DNA of 64,000 nt, taken from positions 30,205,681-30,269,680 of the forward strand of contig ML662442.1 in assembly GCA_007570785.1 (NCBI GenBank). The letters are read 5' to 3'. The DNA is from Antilocapra americana. Lineage: Eukaryota > Chordata > Mammalia > Artiodactyla > Antilocapridae. The translations under genes were made by a program, and so were the position numbers. Shown here in pieces: positions 22,816-34,512 of the stretch. The notes beneath the pieces are model-generated. The model was not told the origin of the DNA. It did no database searches and was given only the letters and a program-made list of their open reading frames with translations. Positions within the stretch are counted from its first letter, which is position 1, and each line of letters begins with the position of its first letter.

Positions 22816-23330
22816 TATTTGTCCACAATTAGCAGACAAATACAAACTAAGATGAAAGAATTGCTTTGCAAATTAAAAATAGGTATTCCCATTTTGTACT
22901 TATAGATGTAAAAACTCAGCATGGCTTGTAACGTATCATCAAAATATGACCCTTAAATATCTTCAGAAAAGCTGAGAATAGCATTGTGTTTTCACTCTGA
23001 TAAAATGTCTATATTTAGAGGCTGTATTTTGGGTCTAAATTGCTCCATGTACTGTTTTCTTCTTTAATGTTGGATGCTTGTGGTCATGTCTCCTCACCTT
23101 TGGATTCTATCTGACAGAAAATAATAGCCTGATCCATTAGGAACAGTCATTTTTGTAGGTTAAAAAAATGACAGTTTCAATATTGACAGTTTCACATAGT
23201 TCACCTAAGAGATGCAAGGAACCAAGTAGAGATGAGACTCTCCACTGTATTAACTTTAGACCTGGATTACAGAAGCAGTGTTGCCTCCTATCTCCCACTC
23301 CAATTTTAATTTAGCCTAAAATTTCTCATG

Positions 23331-23550
23331 GGCTTCCCAAGTGGCTCAGTGGGTAGAGATCAGCTTCCAGTGCAGGCGACACAGGAGACTTGGGTTCAGT
23401 CCTTGGGACAGGAAGATCCCCTGCAGGAGGGTATGGCAACCCACTCCAGTATTCTTGCCTGAAGAATCCCATGTACAGAGGCGTCTGGTGGGCTACAGTC
23501 CATGGGGGTTGCAAAGAGTCGGACACAAGTGAAGCGACTGGGCATACATG
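23331..23550 (+). repeat. Bov-tA SINE
   Basis: GGCTTCCCAAGTGGCTCAG head; GCAAAGAGTCGGACACAAGT near the end. Confidence 0.92.
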
Positions 23551-25245
23551 CAAACTTTCTTAGGCAGATGTACTGTAGTAAAGGGTCCTCAAGTCTTGGA
23601 TCCTGTCTCAGGGGTCCTTCCAGCAAAGAACAGTTCTTACCAATCCATAAAGCAGGCAAAAATGAAACACTTTGAAGACAGCTTTTTTCCTCCTTTTTGT
23701 TTACCTTTAAGGCATAATAACCCCACCAAGTGGTAAAGTCCCCACTGGATACTGAATTAGCTATTTTCCCTCTGGGTTGGAGCAAGAAGGAATGGGGAGA
23801 GAGGAAGAGATTTCTTCCAGTGTTCCAGCATCGGAAGGGAATGGATGTCTCCTCTGTTCTCCTGGGTGGTATGATGGGGAGAAGAGAAAAGTCCCTCGAC
23901 ATTCCTTCCCTACTACCACTTGGTTTGGGTAACATCTATCTTCACGTAAAAGTTCTTTATGGAAAGTCTACACATCATAGTATTAGGCATAAAAATCTCT
24001 GGAAGAAGGAAATCAGAATATATACAAATAAAATGTTAATAATGGCTATCTTTGAATAGGATCACTGAGTCTTCACCTCCCCCCAATTTCTCTGTGGTTT
24101 CCAAATTTCCCCTTGTGTGCATATAGTATTTTCGAAATACATAAAACTACACCTGTAATGCGAGGTAAAAAAATCTACAAGAGTCAGATCAGTTTTTCTC
24201 TAAGGAAGCAAATGGTTTTAAAAAACAAAAAGTCATACAAAACCACCCCGATACCCAACTGCTCCCATTCCAGGAGAGTATAATGAGGTGGTGACCTCAT
24301 CCCTCTTTCTAATTCTCTGCCCAAAAGAGACTCCTCCACCTGCCTTCAACTCCTCATTAATGCTCCCCTCTGGCGATGCACAGGGCTCCGTGTTCTGCAC
24401 AAGGCCCAGCTGTCAGAGGCTAAACCTGAGGCAACTGGTAGGTGATTCCAGGAAAGAGAACATTTCCTCTCTCACTGCCTCTGCTCCTAATTGGCAATCC
24501 TCCCGTGTTTCTAAAAGTGATGTATATTATAAATTCATCTCCGGTGAGTAAAACTGAATCATTAACAGGGAAGGATCTTAAAAAAGACAAACTTCAGTAA
24601 CACAGACACAACAAAAGTCCTCTTTTAGCTGACAGTCCAGCTGAAGAGGGTGGAATATAATTTAGGAAATGCACACTCACACACAATCAAGAACCATTTG
24701 ATTCAGTGGCCTCGACATGCAGCCAGGCCACAAGCCTTTGAAAACTCAAATACAGTTCCAGGGAGTAGTATTTTTCATCTGGAACAGACTTCTCTGGTAG
24801 ATACCCTGACCCCCTCCACCCACACCAGATTTTTTTCTTTCCAGGACTATTGTATTCATAACATCTGACCCTCACTAACCCCAAACGTTAGGACTTGATG
24901 TTTAGGTTTTACTGCCTTAAAATGTCCATATTGGATGAAGCCATGTTTCCATCAAGTTGCCCAGGAGATCCGAACTAATAAAACATGTCATTATGATGAC
25001 AATATGCCAGTTGTTTTCCAGCAAATGTCCTATTTTCAGAATTTAGAAAGAGATTTTCACCAAACTATCTTTCTTGTTTCTATTGATAAGGATTTCAATG
25101 TGTGAATTTGATGTTTCTTTGTGCAATTCATCAGAACTTCCTACTTGTTAAAATATGTTATTTTACTTTTTTGGCTTCAACTCTTAAGGACAAAAGAAAA
25201 GTACTACCATGCACTAAAAATCTAGGTGACCACTGGAGCATCTCT
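23551..25245. other. Unassigned intronic sequence
   Basis: No gene or named repeat supported. The minus-strand open frame at 23396-23935 overlaps the SINE and is not convincing. Confidence 0.45.
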
Positions 25246-25247
25246 TT

Positions 25248-25441
25248 AGTTGTTCAGTCAGAGTCCGATTCTTTGAGACTCCATGGACTGTAGCCTGTCA
25301 GGCACCTCTGTCCATGGAATTCTCTAGGCAAGAATACTAGACTGGGTAGCCATCTCCAGGGGATCTTCCCAACCTAGGGATCAAACCCGGGTCTACCGCA
25401 CTGCAGGCAGATCTTTATTGTCTGAGCCACCAGGGAAGCCT
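25248..25441 (-). repeat. Bov-tA SINE
   Basis: Inverted; from GTTCAGTCAGAGTCCGATTC to CTGAGCCACCAGGGAAGCC. It lies between ten-base direct repeats CTAAAAATCT at 25214-25223 and 25460-25469. Confidence 0.9.
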
Positions 25442-25659
25442 GTATCTTCTGGTGGTCACCTAAAAATCTGGGACAAGCACCTAAAGATACAGGTAACTAG
25501 GAAGACATGCTCTCTAGCTCTGCTGCATGGAAATCTTTCTTGGGTGAGGGTGGAGCTTTCCCACAGGAAAAACTGCCATAAGTGAGCATCACTAGAGCTT
25601 TAACCAGAATTAAAAACAAGCTCTGACTGTCAAACTGGATTCTAAAAGCAGAAAGCCAG

Positions 25660-25858
25660 GAATTAACATTTCCTGAATGCCTACCATATACCATAGGTGC
25701 AAGGCCAGTTCATCTTTTTCCCCATTTTACAGATGAGAAAACAGAGTGCTAAAGACAACAGCTAACTTACTTGAAGCCCCACAATAGTCAGAGCCAGAAT
25801 GTGGTCCCAGGTCTGCCCTTCGCACACAGGCTGAGCTTAAGCAGTCAGGGTCTGGGTG
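25660..25858 (+). repeat. MIR SINE, abutted by a Bov-tA
   Basis: CCCATTTTACAGATGAGAAA followed by CTTACTTGAAGCCCCACAAT is the conserved MIR core. Confidence 0.8.
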
Positions 25859-25861
25859 CAA

Positions 25862-26057
25862 GGCTGTGCTTAGTTGCTCAGTTGGGTCCGACTCTTGGTG
25901 ACCCCATGGGCTCTGTCCATGGAGATTCTCCAGGCAAGAATAATGGAGTGGGTTGCCATGCCCTCCTCCAGGGGCTCTTCTCAACCCAGGGATCAAACCC
26001 AGGTCTCCTGCATTGCAGGCGGATTTTTTACCATCTGAACCACCAGAGAAGCCCTCT
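25862..26057 (-). repeat. Bov-tA SINE
   Basis: Inverted; GTTGCTCAGTTGGGTCCGAC to CATCTGAACCACCAGAGAAG. Confidence 0.92.
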
Positions 26058-26671
26058 AGGTGAAGCAGAAAGTACATAAGCTCCAGCTCTTGTAGCCACA
26101 GTTTAGGCTGGCTCAGCCTCAACTCGATCGAGCAGGTTTGCATGTTCTCTCCTATGTTGAGAGCTCTCTAGGAGAGAGGCAGACTCCTAGAGTACTGAAA
26201 AAATAATCACTAGTTGTCTGCATTTTTCATACAAAAGAAGGTGAAAGGTATAAGAAAAGTATATGAGAATCAGAATCATTTCTTTTTAGTGATGGGTTTC
26301 TGATACCGTGTAGCTATCTTGAGTGTTTTTGGAGAAGTACTTGCCTTAAGTCATTCAAGCACTATGAACTCGTATTTCTTATTTATGGAATTCACGAACA
26401 TAAGAACATGAACAATAACATTAAAGAAAGTACACATTTCAAAGCACATATTGAAAGAAATGAACGTTTTCTGATAAAATATTAATTTCCCATTAATTTT
26501 GCATTACTTGTGATTCTTCCCAGCATTAAAACAGCAGGGAGAAACAATTTCAAAAGCTAGAGGAAAGAATCTTGTATCTTTTGGGGTCTATCTCTAGGTC
26601 TAATTCAACTATTCCAGGTTTTATTTAAAAAAAGGGTGAAGTCAGATTTTCATTACCTTACATCTGTCACT

Positions 26672-26833
26672 GGGCTTCCTTGGTGGCTCAGACGATAAAG
26701 AAGCTGCCTGCAATGCAGGAGACTTGGGTTTCATCCCTGGGTTAGGAAGATTCCCCTGGAGATGGGAATGGCTACCCACTCCAGTATTCTTGCCTAGAGA
26801 ATTCCACCAGCGGAGCCTGGTCTACAGTCAGCA
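26672..26833 (+). repeat. Bov-tA SINE, 3'-shortened
   Basis: GGGCTTCCTTGGTGGCTCAG head; it stops after GGAGCCTGGTCTACAGTC without the usual end. Confidence 0.88.
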
Positions 26834-26949
26834 GGCATCTATTGCTAACTGCATGCTCCAGGTGCTGGGCATGACCCAAACATTCTACATGGAGATTCAA
26901 GTAGACAACTGTCAATAAATAGGTCTTTCCTCCAGTTCACAGCCAGTGT

Positions 26950-29130
26950 CTTAAGGACTTGCCTGGCACTGAAGGAGATTCTGCCCTCTGTTCTTTAGGA
27001 CCCCTTCTCCCTGCGTTCCTCTTGGGTCTTCATCCCTCCCTCACTGCTGCCTGTTTTCCTTCACCATATACACATGCCCCAGTCTCACTCTCAATGCCCA
27101 ATTGCCCTGTAGCTATTTATTTTTCCCTCTTCACAGCCAGGCTTCCTGAAAAACTAATCCACAGTCTGTTTCTTGTATCTGGGCCCCACCCACTCCTCAA
27201 GCTGCATCGATACTGACAACCTTTGCCATGATGACCAAAGCGTCACTGCGAGTTCACTTTGGACTAACCCTTTCTGCAGCATTTGGCATTATTAACTACT
27301 GCATCCGTGAGTCCCCTTCTTTCCTGTCTGTTTCTTTTTCCTCCTCCCTCTCTGGCACTTCCATCTGACTTCTCGTGGACTCATTTTATTCTTTCTGTCC
27401 CTCGTCGTTGGTGTGTTTGAGGTTCAGTCCTTAACTCTCCCATTTCCATTTTCTAGGTACCCTTTGGTTCTCACCCAGCTCTGACTTTCTTTCCTGCCAA
27501 ACTACTTGAGAAGAGTTGCATTCAGCCACAGTCTCCATCTCTTTGAAATCCATTCAACCCCTCAACTCAGGGCAGTCTGGGTTCTGTTCCCCAACCACCA
27601 TCAAAATTGCTCAAAAACACATCCCCTGTTTCTGAACCAGGCAGAGACATCGCAGTCCTTCCCTTACTCAGCGCAGCATCTGACGTTCTCCCCTCCTGCT
27701 GGCTCTTACCTGCCACGCCTGCCTCTGCTTTCCATTTCATCTCTCAGGCCTCATGTGTTCCTCTTCTGTGGGCCCCTAGATCTACTCTTACCTTCTCAAA
27801 TGCTATACTCTCAGGACTTTGCCACAGTGTCACTTCTCAACTCTCCACATTTAGCCTGCAAGATTTCACCTGTTTGTTCTGGCTTGAAAAGTCGTCTCTA
27901 TACTGGCGACTCTCAGATCTGCATCTCCAATTTGGATCCAGCTCTACATTCTAGAGCCATGCAACCTCCTGATGATCAAGTGTGGAGATGCCAGGAACGT
28001 CTACCGCTCAGCGTGGCTCACCCAGGTGCCCAGACTGCTCCTCCCTCACCTGAGTCTTCCCTGAGTGCATGGAACCACTAGGAACTTAGCATGTCTGGCA
28101 TCTAGGGGGTCACTCCTTCCCTCTTGAGATAACAGTCTTGGCTTGCTTCCAGATTCTCCTCTTGGCCCACTGGCCCCTTCTCAGCCACTTTCTTCCATTT
28201 AAACTCACTCCACTGGTGATCTAACCGGACCATGACTTTCAACACCTCCTATAGGAAATGACTTCAGAGCCGTAATTCCAATCCCGCCTCTCTCCTGAAC
28301 CAGAGACATAAACCCAGTCGCCTGTACTGGGCTCTGCTTGGATGCTCACAGGAAGCTCAGACCTGCATGGCCAGACAGAACCCTTGACTTTCTGATCCAC
28401 ACCAGCTTGTCTCCAGTCTTGTTCATCTCATCACATGACACAGCCTAGCAGCTCAGGCCATTAACTAAATCATCATTCTTGACGCTTCCTTTCCTCTCAG
28501 GCTTTCCCCATGACTCTTCCTTTTCTCTCAAAATTTCCCCATTCCTCCATTTAAACACTTAGAAAATCCTGATGGCTTTATCTTATCAATGCACCCGACT
28601 ACCCCTAACCACCTCCACGGCTGGCTTCACATCCCCATTACACATCAACTTCCCCCTTTTTTTTTTTGGCTACCTGCTTGACATATAGGATCTTAGTTCC
28701 CAGACCAGGGGTTGAACCCATACCTCCTGCAGTGGAAGCTCAGAGTCTTAACCACTGGACCGCCCAGGGAATTTTCCCCACCTCCACCATCAGCTTTCAA
28801 CTGTGGCCTCCTGACTTCTAACCAGATTCACTCTTCCTCCTATGTAATCAATCCTCCATGAGCAGCCACAGCCACAGAGATCTCAAAATACAAATCAGTT
28901 CATGTTACTTCTCTGCTCTGAACATACTAATGATTTTCCTCAGAACAAAGTCAAACTCCTTTCCTTGACCTGCATGGTCTTCTAGCACCTGGCCCCTCCT
29001 TCCTTTCTAATGTCATCTCTTACTACTATTAAATGCATTCACTCCTTCCATTTCTTAAATATGCATGCTCAGGACTGTCACCCTTGTACTGTTCTCCCCA
29101 TATCTTTACATCTCTCTCTCCCCTGCATTC
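26950..29130 (+). repeat. L2 LINE relics, two overlapping copies
   Basis: Long pyrimidine-rich fossil of L2 (CR1 clade). TTCACAGCCAGGCTTCCTGA (about 27132) and a second equivalent, CCTGCCAAACTACTTGAGAA (about 27493), are the same L2 region, so at least two fragments lie in a row. CTTTCTGCAGCATTTGGCAT near 27270 is the L2 RT 'LSAAFD' region. Further along are GGCGACTCTCAGATCTGCAT (27904) and AACAAAGTCAAACTCCTTTC (28944). All frames are broken by stops. Confidence 0.82.
28654..28775 (-). repeat. CHR-type SINE inside L2
   Basis: T tract, GATCTTAGTTCCCAGACCAG, TCTTAACCACTGGACCGCCC. Confidence 0.88.
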
Positions 29131-29247
29131 TAGTGGGACAGACAGAGAATAAAAACTAAGCGTGACTGGGCAGTGAAGCATCATGAGGGTAAGAGTGCTG
29201 TCTTCAGGCTATATGTCTAGAATCGTGGAAAAGTATATATAATATGG

Positions 29248-29473
29248 GTTGAGCTGTGCTAAGTTGCTTCAGTCATGTCTGATTCTTTGTGACTTTATGG
29301 ACTATACCTCACCAGCCTCCTCTGTCCGTGGGATTCTCCAGACAAGAATACTGGAGTGGATTGCCATGCCTACCTTCAGGGGATCTTCCCAACCCAGGGA
29401 TCAAACCTGGGTCTCTTACATGTCTTGCATTGGCAGGTAGGTTCTTTACTACTAGTGCCACCTGGGAAGCTCC
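29248..29473 (-). repeat. Bov-tA SINE
   Basis: Inverted; GTGCTAAGTTGCTTCAGTCA to AGTGCCACCTGGGAAGC, with a ~10-bp local expansion (TTACATGTCTTGCATTGGC). Confidence 0.9.
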
Positions 29474-29599
29474 ATATTTATAATCCAGGCTCAATAAATA
29501 TTTGCAAAATATTTGAGTGACTAAAACAGATTGATCCTTCTTTTTCACCCACACATTAAATAAGTCACCAAGTCCTATCTGGTTAGCCACCTAAATATC

Positions 29600-29956
29600 T
29601 CTAGAATCTCTTGTCCTGTCTTGTCTGCCCCTTCCTCAATAGGACATGTGACTCTTCCTAAACTGCACATCTTGTCATGCCATTCCTACACTAGCAACAT
29701 TCAAGGTTAAGCCCAAACTCTCTGATGTGGCTTATAAATCCCTCTGTGAATTGTCACCAGTTACTCCTCCATTTTCTTCTTTGACTATGTCCTTCTTCAA
29801 AATGCTTCCAAACTAAGGCATTTTTAGTTCCTTAACATGTATGATCTTCTCATGTCTACTTCTCCTTGGCTCGCTCAGTCTTTCTTTCAGAGCTCAGACA
29901 ATACTTCCTCCAGGAAGCTCTCTCTGATATCCTAAGGTAGAGATCAGACAGCCCCT
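29600..29956 (+). repeat. L2 LINE relic
   Basis: ATTCAAGGTTAAGCCCAAAC and ACTTCCTCCAGGAAGCTCTC are typical of the L2 3' region. It continues after the inserted SINE. Confidence 0.7.
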
Positions 29957-29969
29957 TCAGGGTCTCCCA

Positions 29970-30096
29970 GAGAAGGAAATGACAACCCACTCCACTATTC
30001 TTGCCTGGAGAATCCCATGAACACAGGAGCCTGGTGGGTTCCAGTCCATGGGGTCGCAAAGAGTTGGACACGACTGAAGTGACTTAGCACAGCACA
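29970..30096 (+). repeat. 5'-truncated Bov-tA/Bov-A SINE with target-site duplication
   Basis: Begins AGAAGGAAATGACAACCCAC, ends CTTAGCACAGCACA. A perfect 13-bp repeat, TCAGGGTCTCCCA, flanks it at 29957-29969 and 30097-30109. Confidence 0.93.
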
Positions 30097-30109
30097 TCAG
30101 GGTCTCCCA

Positions 30110-30590
30110 CTGATCTCTGTATTATCAAATTGTACTTATGATGCTAAAACACAAACACCTTCCTTAAGGAGACGACTTCTCCTCCCTTGCACTCAGTTAC
30201 CTCCTGCAGCTGGGATGGTGCTTAGTATACAGTAGGGTCCCGTAAGGACTTCGTTAATTCCTTCCAAAATATTTATAGAGCATCTTCCAGATGCCAGCTA
30301 CTATACTGGGAAAGAAAAAAAATTTAGGTAATAAAAAGAAATCCCCCCCCTTATGGGGGTTTGTAATCTTGTATAAGAAGAGATAAACAGGAATATATAT
30401 CATATGTCGATAAGAAGAACTCTGGAGAAAAAGGAAGCAGAGGGGAGGGAGTGTTGAGTGGGGGCAGGATATTGTGATTTTTAACCAGTGGTCAGGGAAG
30501 AACTCGCTGACACCTGAGCAAAGTCCAGAGGTGCTTATTCCATTTGCAGATAGTAAATGTTGAATGAATGAATAAATTGTGAGTGAATAA
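30110..30590 (+). repeat. Old repeats (L2 3' end and unassigned family)
   Basis: 30110-30260 and the TGTTGAATGAATGAATAAAT terminus near 30560 look like L2 3' ends. 30262-30500 matches the unnamed family seen at 37391 and 43583. Confidence 0.5.
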
Positions 30591-31437
30591 TTTTGATTCA
30601 TCTGAGCCACTTAGGGGAGATTTGTTGCCGCTGAGGTAAAGAGTACTGTCTAAAGCTGCGGTCTGACCTGATTTCAGTCAAGAGGAGCTGCAGGTGAGTG
30701 TCCTGTGCAGTTGCTAGTTGCCTTATCATTCTCTGGCCCAGATGGTGTCTCAACTCCTAATCTGGTCACGGAGCCCCCTAACTTGATGGCCCCAGAAAAT
30801 GCACAGGCACGCTCTGTCTTCTGGTTCAAGGGCTCTTGAATTGGAAATGGCCCCAACCCCGAAGATAGAAACAAGAGGGAAGACAGGAAGAACAGGGACA
30901 AAAATAAATCCTGCTATTTTCTCATATGTTGGTGTTTTTATGAGTTCTCATTGTCTGAGTCTTAAAAAGTCTGACAGCTTTAAGACTTGCACCCTTCAGT
31001 ATGAAAGTGGCTCACAGTATTTTATTGACTCGTGATTTACGAACAAACACATCCCTCCAAATGCATTGCCAAAGGAAGCAGGCTATGAATGCTTTCCCTT
31101 AAAGGGCAAGGCTGTGCTCTCACTTTAACCATTATTACAGGTAACTTTTGTACAGCGATGGAGTCAAAATGAGAAGTTCTCTAAAAGCAAGCAGGGGAAT
31201 ATGCTCAGGTGCATCTACTCGTGGCAGACAGCACCGAAGTGCTCCTCTAAGGAGCCCATCTTGGTGGCACTGGGAGCACTCTTTTCTCAAAGGATGAAAA
31301 CACCAACACAAATGGGCAAGAGAAGCCTGCTTCGGCTTCCATGCTCAGGTTCTTTTTGGAGAAAGCCCTGCGAAGTTCAACGCCTTCAAATGTGCTTGGG
31401 AGTGGAGACGGGGGAGGAATTCAATATCATCTCCAAC
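30591..31437. other. Unassigned intronic sequence
   Basis: No supported feature. Confidence 0.45.
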
Positions 31438-32747
31438 TGTATTTGTTTCCTATTGCTGCTGTAACAAATGACCATACATGTAGTGGCTTAAAACAATACA
31501 AATTCATTATCTTGCAGTTCTGGTGATGATATCCCTCTAATGACAGAAAGCGATGAGGAACTAAAGAGTCTCTTGAGGGTGAAAGAGGAAAAAGCTGGCC
31601 TGAAACACAACATTCAAAAAAAACTAAGATCATGGCATCTGGTCCCATCACTTCATTTCAAATAGAAGCGGAAAAAGTGGAAACAGTGACAGATTTTATT
31701 TTCTTAGGTTCCAAAATCACTGAGGACAGTGACTGCAGCCGTGAAATTAAAAGACACTTGCTCCTTGGGAGGAAAGCTATGACAAACCTAGACAGCATAT
31801 CAGAAAGAGAGACATGACTCTTCTGACAAAGGTCCATATAGTCAAAGCTATATGACTGCCGGTTTCTCTAGTAGTCATGTACGGATGTGAGAGTCGGCTC
31901 ATGAGGAAGGCTGAGCGCCAAAGAACTGATGCTTTTGAACTGTGGTGCTGTGGTGGGTCCCCTGGACTGCAAGGAGATCAAACTAGTCAACCCCTCAAGG
32001 AAATTAACCCTGAATATTCATTAGAAGGACTAATGCTGAAGCTAAAGCTCCAATCCTTTGGCCACCTGGTCAAAGAGCTGACTCGCTGGAAAAGACCCTG
32101 ATGTTGGGAAAGATTGAGGGTAGGGGAAGAAGGGAGTGACAGCGGATAAGATGGCATCACCAACTCAATGGGCATGAATTTGAGCAAACTTTGGAAGACA
32201 GTGGAGGACAGGGGAGCCTGGCATGCCGCAGTCCATGGGGTCACAAAGAGTTGGACATGGCTTAGAGACTGAACAACATAGTTCTGGAGATCAGAAATAC
32301 TAAAACAAAGACATTGCCTGGCTTGTGTTCTCTCTGGAGACACTAGAGCAGAATCCCTTTCCCTGCCATTTTTTCTGGTCCTGGCTTCTGGAGGTTGCCT
32401 GCGTGCCTCGGTTTGTGTCTCCTTCCTCCATCTTCAAAGCTAGGAGTGTAGCATCTTCAAATCTCTCTCACTCTCTGACCTTTGATTCCATTGTCACGAT
32501 TCCTTTCACAATTCCATTGTCACTATTCAATGACCTCTGCTTCTTTCTTCAAAGAACTTCTGTGATTACGATGGAGCCACTCAGATAATTTGTAATAATC
32601 ACATCACCTTAACTTCACTAATTTAGTCATACCTGCAGAGTCCCCTTTGTGATAAAACAGTGTAACATATTGTAAAGTAATGCATTTATGTATTACAGGG
32701 ATTAGAACATCAGTATCTTTGTGGGGCCTTTATTCTGCCACTATACC
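31438..32747 (-). repeat. MLT1 (ERVL-MaLR) LTR, interrupted by BovB
   Basis: Old mammalian LTR. On the plus strand the right half ends AGGGATTAGAACATCAGTAT, GGGGCCTTTATTCTGCCAC. The left end reads GTTTCCTATTGCTGCTGTAA then GTGGCTTAAAACAATACAAA. The BovB at 31524-32279 cuts it. Confidence 0.85.
31524..32279 (+). mobile_element. BovB (RTE) LINE inside MLT1
   Basis: A 756-bp 5'-truncated copy encoding degraded RTE C-terminal protein: MASGPITSFQIEAEKVETVT, DFIFLGSKITEDSDCSREIK, then after frame breaks MYGCESRLMRKAERQRTDAF. The octamer AGTTCTGG at 31516-31523 and 32280-32287 is the target-site duplication. Confidence 0.93.
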
Positions 32748-34302
32748 AGCTTGGTTCATGCATTATGAAAAGTGTGTCTTGAAATTAATGAGGATTTTTT
32801 TTTAAGGGAAAGAAAATCACTGCTATTGAGCAGGTATTTACATACTTAATCTTGTTTAACATGCTGGAATTCATTCATCTGAACATGGTTTTCATTCAAG
32901 GTAGTCACTCTAAAGGTCATGGGTGTACTTTAATGAAGTTCTTGTTGCTTAAGAACAGTTTGAACTCTTTGAAATTGCCTTCAGAGCACTCACTGGAATA
33001 TCCTTAGTGGAAGCAACTGCTCATTCTTTGAGATCAAGATTTACTATTTGGAAAGAAGCAAAATGCTAGATTAAGCTAGATAATACTTTCTAGATCCAAG
33101 AGGAGGATAAATTATAAAGAAATCTGCATAACTTAAGACTGGCTCTGAAGATTTTAAAAGAAAAATTATAATATATTTTGAACACTGAGAGTCACATCAG
33201 AATAAGAGTATAATAATAAAAGATAAGCACTTTGAATATTGATTTGAATGTTTAAAGTTTTGCTATTTACCAAACTACTTTGTTTACAATGTGTATAGTA
33301 AAATATCCTTATTATGTTGAGGACATTTTTATTTGAAAAGTAAAGAGAATTTTTATATAAAAAGATGTTTCTAATGAAACTATTTGGAGTTGGCTTACTA
33401 TTAGTTCTCATGTTATATTGCCTAATTATGGAAGCTGTTTGTTACAAAATAGCTCTTTTCAAGTCCATTATCTTTCATAGTGTTCTCTAATTAAATCCTT
33501 TATAGACTATAGTATCGTGCTTTAAAATTATCCAAAACTAGATCATTGGTTTAAAAAAAAAAAAAACTCTCAAGTCCTGTGCCCAACCCAGGAAATCACT
33601 GACTTTTTCTTTCCTCTTACTAATGATCTTTAAAATTTCAGGAACCTCAAATGAGAAAGTTATCAGTGATGTTATTTATAGAATTTTGCTTCAAGAAAGT
33701 TGGGAAGGATGACTTAAAACCATGATTCTAAATTTTTATGAAAAAATTTCTTTTCTATAAAAATCACTTAAAAGGCCAAATGAACACATTAAGCCAATGA
33801 ACATACCCTAACTGGCAAGATCTTGAAGCATGACTAATTGGAACATTCTGATTTTAGAAAATTTAAAATTAGCTTGTATAAAGGCTTATAAGTCATAAAT
33901 TTCTGAAGTAAGAAAAATTTGAGTTTTAAAATTTTATTTATTTTGCCATTAGAAAACTTGTGTACAATGCTAAACTTTCTTTCTGTCTCTATTTTGTTTT
34001 CTCTCTTTGCCTGTCTTTACACACACACACAAATTCCTTACCATTGGTTAAAACTGCCCATTCGTACAATTCTGCCAGTTGTATTCTGTAGAAACCATTC
34101 ATGTTCAGAAGGTCTCATGCAGTCAGTGGTTAACAGATGAACCACCAAGCACAAAGCAGCTTTGAGGGTAGCCAAAGCTGGACCTCCTAGATCTTCTCAC
34201 CTGCCCTGTTCATCCTCATGCACCAAATATGCCAGGCTGGGCAATCTGGCCACTAACTCTGAAAAATATGAATCTTTGTGTGTAGTGTAATACTGGACTA
34301 TC
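32748..34302. other. Unassigned AT-rich intronic sequence
   Basis: Contains an A run (33551-33565) and a short (CA)n at 34020-34031. No gene. Confidence 0.5.
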
Positions 34303-34512
34303 GGGCTTCCCTGGTGGCTCAGTGGTAAAGGATTCGCTTGCCAATGCAGAAGATGTGGGTTCAGTTCCTGGATGGGGAAGATCTGGAGAAGGAAATGGTG
34401 ACACACTGAAGTATTCTTGCCTTAAAAAAAACACGGACAGAAGAGCGTGGCGGGCTATAGTCCATGGAGTCACAAAGAGTCGGGACATGACTAAGCGGCC
34501 ACCAACAACAAT
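34303..34512 (+). repeat. Bov-tA SINE
   Basis: GGGCTTCCCTGGTGGCTCAG to AAAGAGTCGGGACATGACTA. A local A run (34426-34433) replaces the usual GGAGAATCCC region. Confidence 0.93.

Noticed and set aside
23396..23935. 179-codon minus-strand frame
   Set aside because: Its C-terminal third reads through an antisense Bov-tA SINE, and no protein similarity is recognised.
27506..28081. 191-codon plus-strand frame, one of the longest in the window
   Set aside because: It lies in decayed L2 sequence. The pyrimidine-rich composition lowers stop frequency, and the peptide matches no known domain.
31632..32101. Plus-strand open frames as novel genes
   Set aside because: They encode degraded BovB C-terminal protein within an MLT1 LTR.
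34303..34380. tRNA gene
   Set aside because: The A/B-box-like sequence is the tRNA-Glu-derived head of a SINE, without an intact cloverleaf. The same applies to the other Bov-tA copies.
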